Source of the DNA: Symbiodinium natans
Taxonomy: Eukaryota; Sar; Dinophyceae; Suessiales; Symbiodiniaceae
Length of the DNA stretch: 43,500 nucleotides
Assembly: GCA_905221605.1 (NCBI GenBank)
Contig: CAJNDS010001502.1
Span: 97,501-141,000, forward strand
Reading direction: 5' to 3'
Numbering within the stretch: the stretch's first letter is position 1; each line of letters opens with the position of its first letter. The position numbers and the translations under genes are program-made. Shown one piece after another: positions 34,056 through 43,500 of this stretch. The notes beneath the pieces were generated by a model. It was not told the DNA's origin, searched no databases, and saw only the letters and a program-made list of their open reading frames with translations.

Positions 34056-35928
34056 CTACGACTTCCGATCGCAGTCGTCTGCATCGTTATCAGGTACTAT
34101 TTCGACCTGATTCGCATTCACGCGCGGAAGGAACAAATCAACGCTTGTGCCATATCCCGGCAAGGATACCAAGTTCAATGATCCGCCCAGGTATCGGGCA
34201 TAAAGGCGAGAAAGTGGCAGTCCCACACCGTAACCTGCGAGTGACGTGGCTCCGTCACCATAGCTGGGACCTTTGCCAGCAGTTGTGTAGAGGTAGGACC
34301 AAACTTTCTGTCCTACGACAAAAGGAATCCCTCGTGCACGGTCACTGACCCGAATTGCAACCTCATGGTCGTCCGCACAGACGATCACACTGATTGGCCG
34401 CTTCTGTACGTCGCGATCTGACTTGGCGACTTCGGCCGTAGCTCGGCAACTGTTCTTCAGTACCTCCGTCATGATGAAGCGTAGGAAGCCGGGGATGTAT
34501 GAGAACCTTGTGGTATTGCAGTACAGAAAGGGTTTCCTGGAGTGCTTTGCGGTGCCTATTGCCTAGAACCCTGTGCAACCCTGAGGGCAGCCCCTAAACC
34601 CTAAACCCTCATGCTTTGCAAAGATAGGAAGCCGTGGAATTGCACGCTCCTGGAAGACCTGTACCTGGATGAGCGGGCAACGACCAGTCGTGTCCTCAAG
34701 ATGGAGGGGTTCAACGGAGGATAGTGCTCTGTCATCCATTGTCATCTTCATACTGAACCTCCCGCCCTAGCGCTTGATAATAAATACTCCCATGGTGGCG
34801 CATATTCATCATATTCAATTTTGAGGGGAGGGAAAGGGGATTCATGGGTTGTCAAGTCAGTCCTCTGTGATCTGCTGCACGTGCATGGCCGTGTCTCGAC
34901 AGATCTGTGCTACGTCGCAATCCGGGTCGATGATCCCAGCCATGGCATGTCCCCTTTGGAGCGCGCCAGAATCTTCCATTGTGACGCAAGCCAAGTACCT
35001 TGTGAACCAGAACCATCTTCACCCGGAAATCAGAGGCAATTCTGCATGCTTCAAGAGAAAAGAAAGAAAAACACTGCAACTACGACTTGATTAGAATTCG
35101 GTAGTGTCGCTGCGACATAAGCATCTCAGTGCCGATGCAGTTCAGAAGAAAATCGTCTGCCCAGGGATCGGCGAAACTGCTGTTAAACTCTTCCCCTCGT
35201 TGTGTATGCAAGCGATGCATTGCCAATGCCACCTGCGCATGGGGTGTAGGCTTGCTCACAAGTTCACTCACGCCAGACGTACACTCATTCTACAAAACCC
35301 TAAACCCTAAACCCTAAACCCTAAACCCTAAACCCTAAACCCTAAACCCTAAACCCTAAACCCTAATCCTGCGGCGTGTTCGGCTTCCTGAGGCCACCTT
35401 GTGGCGGACTGGCTGCTGTGCATGCAGGGCATGCTCAACAACTGCGGTGAAGGCGTCCAGCGTGGGTCGGCGCTGCACCAAGCGAAGGTCCCGAAACACC
35501 TGCACTGAAGCAACAGCTGCCACGAAACGTGCTTCAAAAAGGCAGGAGTCATGCCAAAACAACTACTACAGGCCTTCATGTGCGAAGTGTGGATCTCTCT
35601 AAGCTCCTTGATCTCCTGCGAACTACACAGGATCCAAAATGGATCCAAATGCACGACCACTTCAGGGCTGGCAGTGTTAGCACACCGCCAAGGTTCATCC
35701 AAAACAACCAAGGGGCGGTCTTCATGCAGGGTTTACACAAACAGGACCCACATCGCAAGCCCGTGGTTACCTTTTTTCGGCCCTCTGTACCTGCATCTGT
35801 GCAGCCGTCTGAACGGCCTTTCTGTGGTGTACGTCCTGGTTTCAACGCATGAGCCCTGGGGTGCTCCTCCCAGTTGGGAATGTCTTCAATCCATCTTATC
35901 CGCTCCGCAATCCTTAGAGTGGCAGGAC
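34056..35928 (-). CDS. Pyruvate dehydrogenase kinase-like protein
   Basis: A mitochondrial protein kinase of the PDK/BCKDK family, which phosphorylates the E1-alpha subunit of pyruvate dehydrogenase and switches the complex off. Exons: 35928-35855 (LRIAERIRWIEDIPNWEEHP), 35615-35574 (EIKELREIHTSHMK), 35499-35398 (VFRDLRLVQRRP), 35232-35087 (DDFLLNCIGTEMLMSQRH), 34998-about 34873 (GIIDPDCDVAQICRD), about 34758-34615, and 34536-34056. The last exon holds the GHKL ATPase core: N box EVLKNSCRAT, then VSDRARGIP, WSYLYTTAGKGP, GYGVGLPLSRLYARYLGG and LPGYGTSVDLFLP. Summed exons give about 371 residues against about 400 for the family, so only a short N terminus with the targeting peptide is missing. 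The usual DRGGG of the second ATP motif is DRARG here. Donors are GC in three introns, GT in two, and probably GA in one. Confidence 0.93.
35294..35367 (-). repeat. CCCTAAA tract inside a kinase intron
   Basis: Ten heptamers fully inside the 165-bp intron between kinase exons 35499-35398 and 35232-35087. On the transcribed strand they read TTTAGGG and make up nearly half of the intron. Confidence 0.93.
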
Positions 35929-36028
35929 CTCTACGTTTCTGCAGCCGTTTTCAACTTCAGCGCTTCAATGATTCAAGCTGCTCACACCTCTCCGGTCGGC
36001 TCTGTCCGGTTTACACTGGCTTCCCCAC

Positions 36029-36130
36029 TTGGGGGGTTTCTGAAATTAGGGATACCTTATTGGGGTCCTTATTTTCAGCAGGGATCCTACAATTTGGGGT
36101 CTATATTCGGGATCCCTCATGTTCCTAAAC
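36029..36130 (+). mobile_element. MITE-A copy 3
   Basis: Starts GGGGGGTTTCTGAAATTAGG, contains CCTTATTGGGGTCCTTATTT and GGGGTCTATATTCGGG, and ends CTCATGTTCCTAAACCCCCC. It lies just upstream (minus strand) of the first recognised kinase exon. Confidence 0.75.
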
Positions 36131-36659
36131 CCCCCCAACTTTCAAGAAAGGAAGGCCCAGGCGCCGGATAGGCACCTCGACGTGCAGAAACTTGGCAATG
36201 CGCTGCGGGTCTAGCATGTCTAGCACCTCCTCACCGCAACAGTGGCCATCGATCAAGACGGTGCAAGCGATGTTAGAGCGGAACACAGAAACATGCCAAA
36301 AACACGAACGCCAGAAAGCCCTCAGAAGGTCAAACAGGGAGAGACGAATCTACCCAATGCGGCAAACTACTTCCCTTTACCAGTGCTTGTTCGGAGCTCG
36401 TTCATCTGCTCAATCAATCACTTTGGGGACTGATTCCGCGTCCTGCATGCTCAGAGGGCGCGGCTGCATTGGCACAAAATGATCCAGCTCTCCTCATGCA
36501 GATGTTTGCGAAACCCGTGTAGAACTCAGTTTGCTGCTGCAGCTTGCATCGTGCTTTTGGTGGCCCGGTTGCCTGGAAAGGTGGTTGACACGAGACAGGG
36601 CTTAGGACCATTGAGGATAATGGAGGACCATGACGCGTTCAAACTCTGGATGCTTATCT

Positions 36660-37065
36660 GAAGAGCCATGACACATGGCTGTTGCATGTGTCGGCTGCTG
36701 GCGGGTCGATGGTGCTGCCACTGTGAACTGTAGCTATGACCAAAGACCGTGAACAAGCAGGAAGCTCTCCTTTGATGAATCCTTCAATGTCCTCATCACC
36801 GAGCACCTCTGGAATCGTCCTTAGTGCATATGATCTGGCGGATTTGCGCCAAAGAGAGGCCGACTTGTGTCGTGCCAACTTGCAGCATGTGCTGCTGCAT
36901 TTGTCTCGGTTTGCAAACAACGTCTGAACACAGACTCCTATGTGTCTGAAGATGTGAACGATACTTGAAGATGATTATGTGCACGGGGCAGTCCAGTTCC
37001 AGCACGACATGGCTTGTGGCTTCCTGCTTGCGGCTCTCTCTCCCCCGTTGGCATACGGGCCACAA
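36660..37065 (-). CDS. Hypothetical protein exon(s)
   Basis: Two overlapping minus-strand frames are protein-like in succession: QHMLQVGTTQVGLSLAQIRQ (about 36905-36840), then, one base out of phase, IPEVLGDEDIEGFIKGELPA (about 36810-36750). A splice junction in between (acceptor ATTCCAG|AG) would reconcile them. No family is recognised. Confidence 0.35.
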
Positions 37066-37539
37066 TCTGCCTTTTGGGTCTGCATCTTCGGTTCCGTTTC
37101 TACTGGCATCTTTTTTGGGGGTGTAGCCCTGCCAACCTTCAAATCAGGGATGTTCTGCTAGTCTGCTCATCCCACTCTTCTTTGAGATTGTGGCCGTCCC
37201 AGTGTTGCTCGTCAGCTTTGCATGAGTCAGCTTAAATCAAGCAGCCCCATCGACCACTCCATGCACTTCACAGCACCGAGTTCAGTATGCTAAGTTTCGG
37301 TTGTCTTTGAAGCTTCGCTTGCTAGATGTTGGGGCTGCAGTTTGGGCCGGCAAAGTCCGAGACACATCGAGCCCCGGTTCCAAGGAACCTGTCGTCCAAG
37401 ATGGCACAGCAACCACGTGACGAACATCAACTCGCACGTAGCTCTTTCTCGCAGGACTGCAGAGAGACTTCTGTAAGCTGCCCGTGTTCTCCGGTGGCAT
37501 GGGAATGGAAAAGGCCTGAGTGCCAAATACCGACCTACC

Positions 37540-37800
37540 AGTCAGGACCGTAGTTCAGAAAGTCTACTCGTGCCTGGCCGTCCCAGCTGGAAGGCCCGTA
37601 TCGGCGGCGCAAAACCTGAGCAGCATCATACTTTTGGAGAAAGCTGCCTTTTGTGCGCCTGCCCGCCCTGTTCCTTGAAAAACGGCCTTGCATCTCATCT
37701 CGATCCTCTCCCCTGTCGAGATGTCGCTCTGCAACAATTCCCATATTCTCACTCCCGCTAACAGGGACCCGGCCGAAGGCACGGGATCCACATGCTCCTT
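37540..37800 (-). CDS. Hypothetical protein exon
   Basis: The minus frame reads LLAGVRIWELLQSDISTGER then EMRCKAVFQGTGRAGAQKAA and FSKSMMLLRFCA. Composition and a helix-like periodicity suggest a real exon; no family recognised and the limits are unknown. Confidence 0.35.
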
Positions 37801-38389
37801 GCGGCATGGACTGCTCACCCTAGCTTCATGGCAACTCATGGAAACTGCATGTCAGCTTCATGGCATCTTCTCTCTCAGCCCATCTCATGCTCCCCCCACC
37901 TCGATGTGTGGGCTTTCGCACGAGCTGCACCTCCTGGACCACGCTCTGGATGTCATGGAGAGGGCATGGCCTCCACCCACAAGTGGTTGCAGGGTTTAGG
38001 GTTTAGGGAAGTGCTCACCCCCCCATCTTTTGAAGAGCAGAGCCCCTTCGATGCCTCGTCTTGGGAGTCGAAGACGTACTCTTCTCCAAACAGCCGCCAT
38101 TGCTGTGTGCAGGTCACTGAATTAACAGAAACTGCATCAACAAGCTAGCGGCCATAGGATCTGTTCAAGTATGGAGCGCTATGCTGTCAGACAAGAGCGC
38201 CTGCAGCTGCAGAATTGCTGCATTGTCCTACTGTGGCAGTGTTGATGTGGCTCTTCTTTCTTTTTCTTGGCTTTTGCCCTTGTAGAATGATGATCAACTC
38301 CCTAGGTCGTGTCTGGCTGGCGCTTGCCGTGGGCGTGAAGAGGTGGAGATACCTCTGGTTAGTTTGGGATATGATAAACGCAAGCTTCA

Positions 38390-38606
38390 TATCTATATAT
38401 GAAGTAGGGTTGATATTTCTTGCATCCCCAAAAGGACACCAAATATATACACTCACCAGTTTTAAAAGGAACCTTATATACACTCACCAAAAACAGAAAT
38501 ATATACCCTGCTTCATATACATATATATATATGTACACATTTATCTATATATGTATATATATATATACATATCGCTCTCTCTCTCTCTCACTCTCTCTTG
38601 GTTTGC
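38390..38606. repeat. (TA)n-rich and (CT)n simple sequence
   Basis: AT-rich blocks with repeated TATATACACTCACCA units (38445 and 38476), then (TA)n at 38515-38570 and (CT)n at 38573-38600. Confidence 0.85.
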
Positions 38607-38726
38607 AAATTAATGTATATCCCTCGCTCTGAGGCCATCCAAGGGCCTTGTTCGGTTTGGCACCAAGTGGCTCGAGTAGTTCACCACAGTGCCAAGGCCT
38701 GCCTGTGAGGGGCAGTCGGAGTTCCA

Positions 38727-38862
38727 GGTTTCAGAAATTCGGGGTACCACACTGAAGGTATCTGGGGGTTTAGGGTTTAGGGATATTGGGGTCCTTATTA
38801 CAAGGGGGTCCTGCAATTCGAGGGACTATTTTAGGGGGTCCCTTGTTTTCGTAAATCCCCCA
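38727..38862 (+). mobile_element. MITE-A copy 4, interrupted by TTTAGGG
   Basis: Left part GGTTTCAGAAATTCGGGGTA, then GGGGGTTTAGGGTTTAGGGA, then ATTGGGGTCCTTATTA and the right end CCCTTGTTTTCGTAAATCCC. Compared with the other copies, telomere-type heptamers sit inside the left half. Confidence 0.65.
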
Positions 38863-38935
38863 CATCGACATCCCCATGAGAACCTGTGCTTCTGCCGCCC
38901 GCTCCCGTGCACTCGCCTACATTTGAGCAAACCAT

Positions 38936-39191
38936 GGCTGGAGCAACCTCTATGAACGACAACAAGCCCATGCTTTCAGCATCCCAAGCCGTAACCGATC
39001 TTGCCGGAAGCATGCCGCAGGAGGACGGCGATGAGGCAAGTGGCATGGCTGAATCCGACGAATTGCAAACTGCAAACTGCAGCTGCAGTAAGTCGGCCAA
39101 GTTGCAGCGAACAAGAACAAGTGTGGATACCTTGTCCAGAAAGGAACACATGCAAACAAAAACAATGCACAGGATCGTCACAAAAATTTGA
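38936..39191 (+). CDS. Possible plus-strand coding exon
   Basis: ACCATGG at 38933-38939 opens a polar frame (MAGATSMNDNKPMLSASQAV ... QEDGDEASGMAESDELQ) of 85 codons. The context base is favourable and the composition protein-like, but a long minus-strand frame covers the same bases with a hydrophobic stretch (FVTILCIVFVCMC). The two cannot both be real. Confidence 0.25.
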
Positions 39192-39221
39192 TGCGTGGAC
39201 AACGTTCTCACCAAGCAGTAG

Positions 39222-39400
39222 TTCAGAGCCCGAGGTGCTGAAAAACTTTGTCCAGGACCTTGACGGCACTGCTCAAAACATTGGGGTCTCTGCTTAACAA
39301 AGGCTCCCGGTCTCTCTCTCGTACTGCTTGGCAATGCGTGTTCTGCCGATATGCCCAATAAACAAGCTGCCGCCGGATGGTTGCAATCAAGGCACATCCA
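39222..39400 (-). CDS. Hypothetical protein exon
   Basis: A minus frame without an internal start reads IGRTRIAKQYERDREPLLSR then DPNVLSSAVKVLDKVFQHLG and stops soon after. Strongly protein-like, helix-forming, family not recognised. Confidence 0.4.
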
Positions 39401-39548
39401 CCTCAAGAAGCCGCTGCCTAGGTCATTGTCCAAGGATGCCACTATTCATTCGATGTCAAGCTGTTTGTGGGGTTGATGATGGCGGTAAAGTGTTTTTCGC
39501 GCCCCGCGGGAAAGAGAGGAAGAGTCCCAGAACACTCGCATACAGACA

Positions 39549-39653
39549 TGGGGGTTTCTACGATATTAGTGGTGCCTCATTGGGGGTCCTTTCTATAAGG
39601 GGATCCTACTATTTGGGGGTCTATATTGGGGGCCCCTTATTTTCGTAAACTCC
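39549..39653 (+). mobile_element. MITE-A copy 5, best preserved
   Basis: Starts TGGGGGTTTCTACGATATTA and ends CCCTTATTTTCGTAAACTCC then CA, so the ends are inverted over GGGAGTTTACGA/TCGTAAACTCCC with a small gap. Interior TCATTGGGGGTCCTTTCTAT and TTTGGGGGTCTATATTGGGG. Confidence 0.85.
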
Positions 39654-39659
39654 CACATG

Positions 39660-40180
39660 TCAACTGCTCGGCGCAGTTGGCTCTGCCTGGGTGTTGTAAC
39701 ATGGGGGGGGTCACCCACCACCAGCCCTGGCGGGCCTTAGGAGATGTGCGCCTCATGTGATGGAGGGCTTGAAAAGACAAAGCAAAGTTGAGCCCAGGCT
39801 TAAAGAACTTCTTTCAGGCGCTGCCTGCCATATCATCAGCACGCCCAAAAAAGCATCATCACACAACAGTCAAGCCTAAAACTTTGCTCGTCATCTCCGG
39901 CAGTTTCCCTACTTCGTCCAAGCTGCGATTCCATCGCGAGCGAGGCTGTAAGAAGTGCTGCTGAGACCGTGGGTGCCAAAACGTACTGTCCTCTCATCGG
40001 GCGTTGGGGGCGCTAAATTGGCCTGGGCATTCCTGCCAGATGCTCACAACACTGTGCTTAACGTTGGCTAGTTGAAACTTGGAAGACTGCTGATGCAGAT
40101 TTCACAGAGCAGCAATACGCCGTCCTTCGGTGACACTGAATTTGCCTCAGTAACCAGATGATGTTCTTGGAACTTCTTGG
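39660..40180. other. Nothing recognised
   Basis: No array, hairpin or protein-like frame of note on either strand. Confidence 0.5.
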
Positions 40181-40693
40181 GCATAAACCCGGCAAGACTT
40201 CAGTATGGCTGTGACGGGGCTAGACGAGAACGGAACTGTCGGGATTGGCAAAAGCGCATGCTGAAATCCATCCATTTCGATACCCGACCTGGCCCTGGAA
40301 GAAATCCAATTCTAATCCGTTCTCGTGTCCCTCCAGTCCCATCAATTCCAAAGCCGAAGAAGTCCGTCGAGTCTCGAAATAGATGCATGTCAAAACGCGC
40401 TTTTGCCAAACCCTCCCCCGCCACTCCGAAAGACTTAAGTGACTTGTCTTTACTGGTGGTGGGCTCGATACAGCATGAGCCGGACGGGGGCCTTTCTACG
40501 CAGTTCTAGTTTCCCTAAACCCTAGACCCTAAACCATAAACCCCAAACAAAGAGCGTGAGCAGGTGCAGAGTGCGCAGGCAGGTGACAGGCGCGCAGGAG
40601 AAATTGCGTCAGCCCGATTCGCAGTGCTTCCGTGACCATGGCAGCCAACGAGCAGCCGAGTCCTGTTCAGGGTTTAGGGTTTAGACCAGGTTT

Positions 40694-40888
40694 CTAAGGG
40701 GAGATGCACGTTGAGTCATGTTCTCTTCGAATTCTGCATGGAGAACTGTGCCTGTGCACCCCACCATGGAACTTGTAAGTCAGTCCTCCAACATTCCACT
40801 CAGGCGTGATTGCCGCAGTAATGAATGTCCCGATCTCAGAAGGCAGCCCCAAGCCATGTATCTGAATGCCCCAACGTTTCAATGACAT
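40694..40888 (-). CDS. Hypothetical protein exon
   Basis: The minus frame reads LKRWGIQIHGLGLPSEIGTF then ITAAITPEWNVGGLTYKFHG, of globular-protein composition. Limits and family unknown. Confidence 0.35.
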   Translation of the reverse strand: MSLKRWGIQIHGLGLPSEIGTFITAAITPEWNVGGLTYKFHGGVHRHSSPCRIRREHDSTCISP

Positions 40889-40916
40889 GCAATTCCCTTG
40901 TCCATGATGGGTGATG

Positions 40917-40970
40917 GAGGGTTTAGGGTTTAGGGTTTAAACCCTAAACCCTAAACCCTAAACCCTAAAA
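40917..40970. repeat. Inverted telomere tracts, TTTAGGG meeting CCCTAAA
   Basis: Three TTTAGGG units are followed directly by TTTAA and five CCCTAAA units, so the two strands' repeats face each other and can fold into a hairpin. Confidence 0.9.
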
Positions 40971-41341
40971 AGAATCTTTCAGATGGCTTGTGGTTGACTT
41001 TGCGGACGAGTCTCTGTGATGAGGCAAACCTGAGCTCGCCGGAATCTACAGGACGAACATGACGCTGCAATATGCTACCCTAAACGGCCCTAAACCCTTC
41101 TACACTAGCCGATCACTAGCCCTACTAGACCCGCAAATTTCTGACCCTCAGAAATTAACGCTTAGACTCGCCACTTCCAGGCAAGAAGCACAGAAACAAG
41201 AGCCCAGCGAAGGGCTCTCCAGCCTGTCGGGGGTTTAGGGTTTAGGGTTTAGGGTTTAAGGTTTAGGGTGCGGCCTGCTTTGCTGGCTTTCATGTCACCG
41301 CTTCTTTGACATATCCGCTGCATGGGCATTGATCGGTTTGC

Positions 41342-41665
41342 TCACATTGTCGTGATACTATTATCTTCTCCTGCCTCAGCGCCACAAGAACCAGCAAAAT
41401 ACAGATAGGCGTGCCTGAACAAGTTGGGACATTCAGGACGAGCTCCGATTTTCACAGTGCATCGGCACGGCAAGAAAGGCTGATCAGACTCTTGTGAACA
41501 CGTTCGCACTGAAAGGAGTGATCTGCCTGCTTTGAGCATCTGCGTGGCGCCTATGCCAAGAAATAAGTAAGTGGCATTTCCTTGGCACGTGGCACAGGTT
41601 CCCTTGCTAAAGGGAGCAAGCACTAGCAAGGCTCCCTCGTGTAGGACAGCTGGGGGCGTGGCCAA
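41342..41665 (-). CDS. Hypothetical Cys-rich protein exon
   Basis: The minus frame reads LVLAPFSKGTCATCQGNATY, LFLGIGATQMLKAGRSLLSV and PFLPCRCTVKIGARPECPNL. CxxC (CATC) and CRC pairs could bind metal. Family unknown. Confidence 0.4.
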   Translation of the reverse strand: MATPPAVLHEGALLVLAPFSKGTCATCQGNATYLFLGIGATQMLKAGRSLLSVRTCSQESDQPFLPCRCTVKIGARPECPNLFRHAYLYFAGSCGAEAGEDNSITTM

Positions 41666-42059
41666 AGGCTAACGTCGAGGCCTGACAGCTCGCGAACGAG
41701 CCATAAGAAGCCCCATGCCGCACGCTCACTTCGCTGTCTTGCAACAGGCTGTCAGTCAACCAGGCAGCGTGCACAAAAGTTTGCACTCCCTCACTATGCA
41801 TTCTGAATGCATGTTGAACAACTCGTCAGCTGTTCCGAATGGATGATGTTCTCATGTGGTGACCCGAAGTCAACCGGGAAGACTGAGCTGACACGTCAGA
41901 AATCAGCAGCCGGATTGCTGCGCAGAAGTGGGTTGATACTTTTCTGGATAACATCTGACAACCCTGAAAACAATCGGCATCTCTTCGCTTACGGCCGAGA
42001 TCACAACGAGAACTAACAAGTCTGCATGGCCTGACAAAGGGCAACGGGCACCTCGGTGC

Positions 42060-42220
42060 GAATGCGCATCCGGTGTGTATGGATCTTGGAAAGTTGTTGG
42101 GGAGATTGCGATTGCTATGCCCTCATCCTTCGGCGTCATGGAATGCAGCTCAACTCCCGAATGGATTCCCGCGAGCTCTAGCCAAGTCTCGACGCTATAA
42201 AACCATGACTTTCCAGTCAT
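42060..42220 (-). CDS. Hypothetical protein exon
   Basis: The minus frame reads WFYSVETWLELAGIHSGVEL then SMTPKDEGIAIAISPTTFQD. Protein-like; limits and family unknown. Confidence 0.35.
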
Positions 42221-43089
42221 GAGTGCCGATGCCTCGGTCCTGCAGCATCGGGACTAAGGGGCTTGCGCATGCAGCTTATTCTCGGCTTCTTGAGGCAGCA
42301 GGATGCCCGCGTGCAAGGCGCTGGGGGAGGTAGCCAGGCTTCAACAGCACCCAGGACTTTCCAGCAAAAAGCTACTGATTAGCCAAAGATTGAAGGGCGC
42401 CACATCTTCAACCCCAAGCCGTCCCGAGGGTGCGGGTCTTAGACTGTGAGCATGGCACGAGCCCTCACTTTTCAGCCTTTGAGTGGAGTAAGAAGGTGGG
42501 TAGAAGCCTTCAAACAGTAACGGCTGATGAACCGCTCGGTCCTCACAGAAGTGAAGCCGGCAAGCACGCTAAGATGTGCAGTCGCTGCCGAAGCAAATGT
42601 ACCTCCACCACGGCTCTATTCAGTCGGTCTGCTTCTTGCATTTTCTCCCCCGCGCGAACTTTCTCCTGTGCTGCGCAAAGACAGGAAGCATGTTTGCATA
42701 AAACCATGCAGCTGCATGCGCTGCATGCTCTTGAAGGCAATGGCAAAGCACTTGGGCAATCTTTGCCCGCAGCCACCCTCCAGGCAAGATGTCCCGGACC
42801 AGAAGTTTTAAACTCCTGTCTTCGGCTAAGCAACAGAGCTGCGCTGAGCGCCCTCTTGCTGAGAGGGGTCCTCCTAGCTCCTGAAGCAAGAGGAAAGACC
42901 TCAACTACTTACAACAGCTTGGGATCTTCTCTCGATCACCTTCAGCTTTTGCAATTCTAAGCTGGCATGTCTGCGTACTGCTACCAGCCCTGAGGTGGCA
43001 TGTGCTGCTCAGCCTTGTGCAACATTATCATCCCGCTCATCCTCAGTATGGACGCCGTAGCAGGGGATTGAGGTTGAGACAGTTGTGTT

Positions 43090-43275
43090 GCGCAGGTTGG
43101 TTGCGGCACCTATGTACTCTAATGACTGCGTTGAAGCTGGATTGCACTCCACAAGTAGTCTCTGCCAAGTCTCGGGATTGTTTTGCCAGACCATTTCTGC
43201 TCGCGTCAGCAATAGGCCCAAAGGGGCTACTTTGTTGCTGTGCCGGCCTGGGTGCCTGAACTGCCTGAGCTTGTG
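43090..43275 (-). CDS. Hypothetical protein exon
   Basis: The minus frame reads LLLTRAEMVWQNNPETWQRL then LVECNPASTQSLEYIGAATN. Protein-like; family unknown. Confidence 0.4.
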
Positions 43276-43472
43276 CAGCCGCCGGCACTTGACACGCTGG
43301 ACGGAAGTTTTGATGGCAAACATGATTGACGAATCTTATGGCAGAGCAGGTAAGAACGTGAACGTGGCATCAAGGCAGCTCTTGACGCACCAGGCAAGTG
43401 CAAGAGCAGAATCACCTGCTCAAGCCAAGACGCGCTCACTTGCATCTGGAACCACTTCAGCACGCCATGTAC

Positions 43473-43494
43473 CTATACTCCCCTTAGAACCTTC
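43473..43494 (+). repeat. Short dispersed motif, copy 3
   Basis: CCTATACTCCCCTTAGAACC followed by TTC; identical to the copy at 17129 over 22 bases, at the very end of the window. Confidence 0.6.
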
Positions 43495-43500
43495 ATAACA

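Overview
The window looks like nuclear DNA of a dinoflagellate alga, most like Symbiodiniaceae-type genomes. Three things point there. (1) Two genes can be rebuilt exon by exon, and most of their introns start with GC, a few with GT or GA; every acceptor resolved to the base is AG followed by G. That splice grammar is known from dinoflagellates. (2) Plant-type telomere repeats (TTTAGGG) are scattered on both strands, including inside introns. (3) Coding DNA is sparse, nearly all on one strand, and embedded in repeats. No rRNA, tRNA, CRISPR or bacterial-style operon was seen.

Layout. Bases 1-900 hold degenerate C-rich and A-rich tandem repeats. From 1.4 to 10.3 kb there are many short TTTAGGG/CCCTAAA tracts, MITE-like elements and small minisatellites, with no gene I can defend. 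At 10.9-12.1 kb lies a G-rich tract followed by two adjoining minisatellites: a 62-bp unit carrying a perfect 12-bp palindrome and a 42-bp unit open in several frames. From 12.1 to 17 kb are low-information DNA, a duplicated C-rich repeat and two copies of a TA-flanked MITE. From 17.2 kb to the end, coding-like exons lie almost entirely on the minus strand, interrupted by a 1.85-kb (TG)n/(TGCG)n block at 21.6-23.4 kb.

Genes. Two are identified with confidence, both minus strand. A mitochondrial pyruvate dehydrogenase kinase-like protein (34056-35928) has seven exons giving about 371 residues, from the N-terminal four-helix domain through the GHKL ATPase domain. A CNNM/MAM3-type divalent-metal transporter (26640-30782) has at least 14 small exons giving a DUF21 membrane domain followed by a CBS pair. 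Its exons run as short as 24 and 33 bp, and one intron carries a MITE. Several further minus-strand exons encode membrane or soluble proteins I cannot name: multi-pass proteins at 20.0-21.2 and 24.3-25.0 kb, an LRR-like exon at 17.2-17.7 kb, a Ser/Pro-rich protein at 25.4-26.3 kb, a TM protein at 32.2-33.1 kb, and several exons from 36.6 to 43.3 kb. The shared orientation fits the unidirectional gene arrays of dinoflagellates.

The most notable structures are the extreme noncanonical splicing, telomere-repeat-bearing introns (one flanked by a 7-bp direct repeat at its splice junctions), two MITE families with recognisable terminal inverted repeats, and a 42-bp repeat that reappears 11 kb away at the edge of the TG block.
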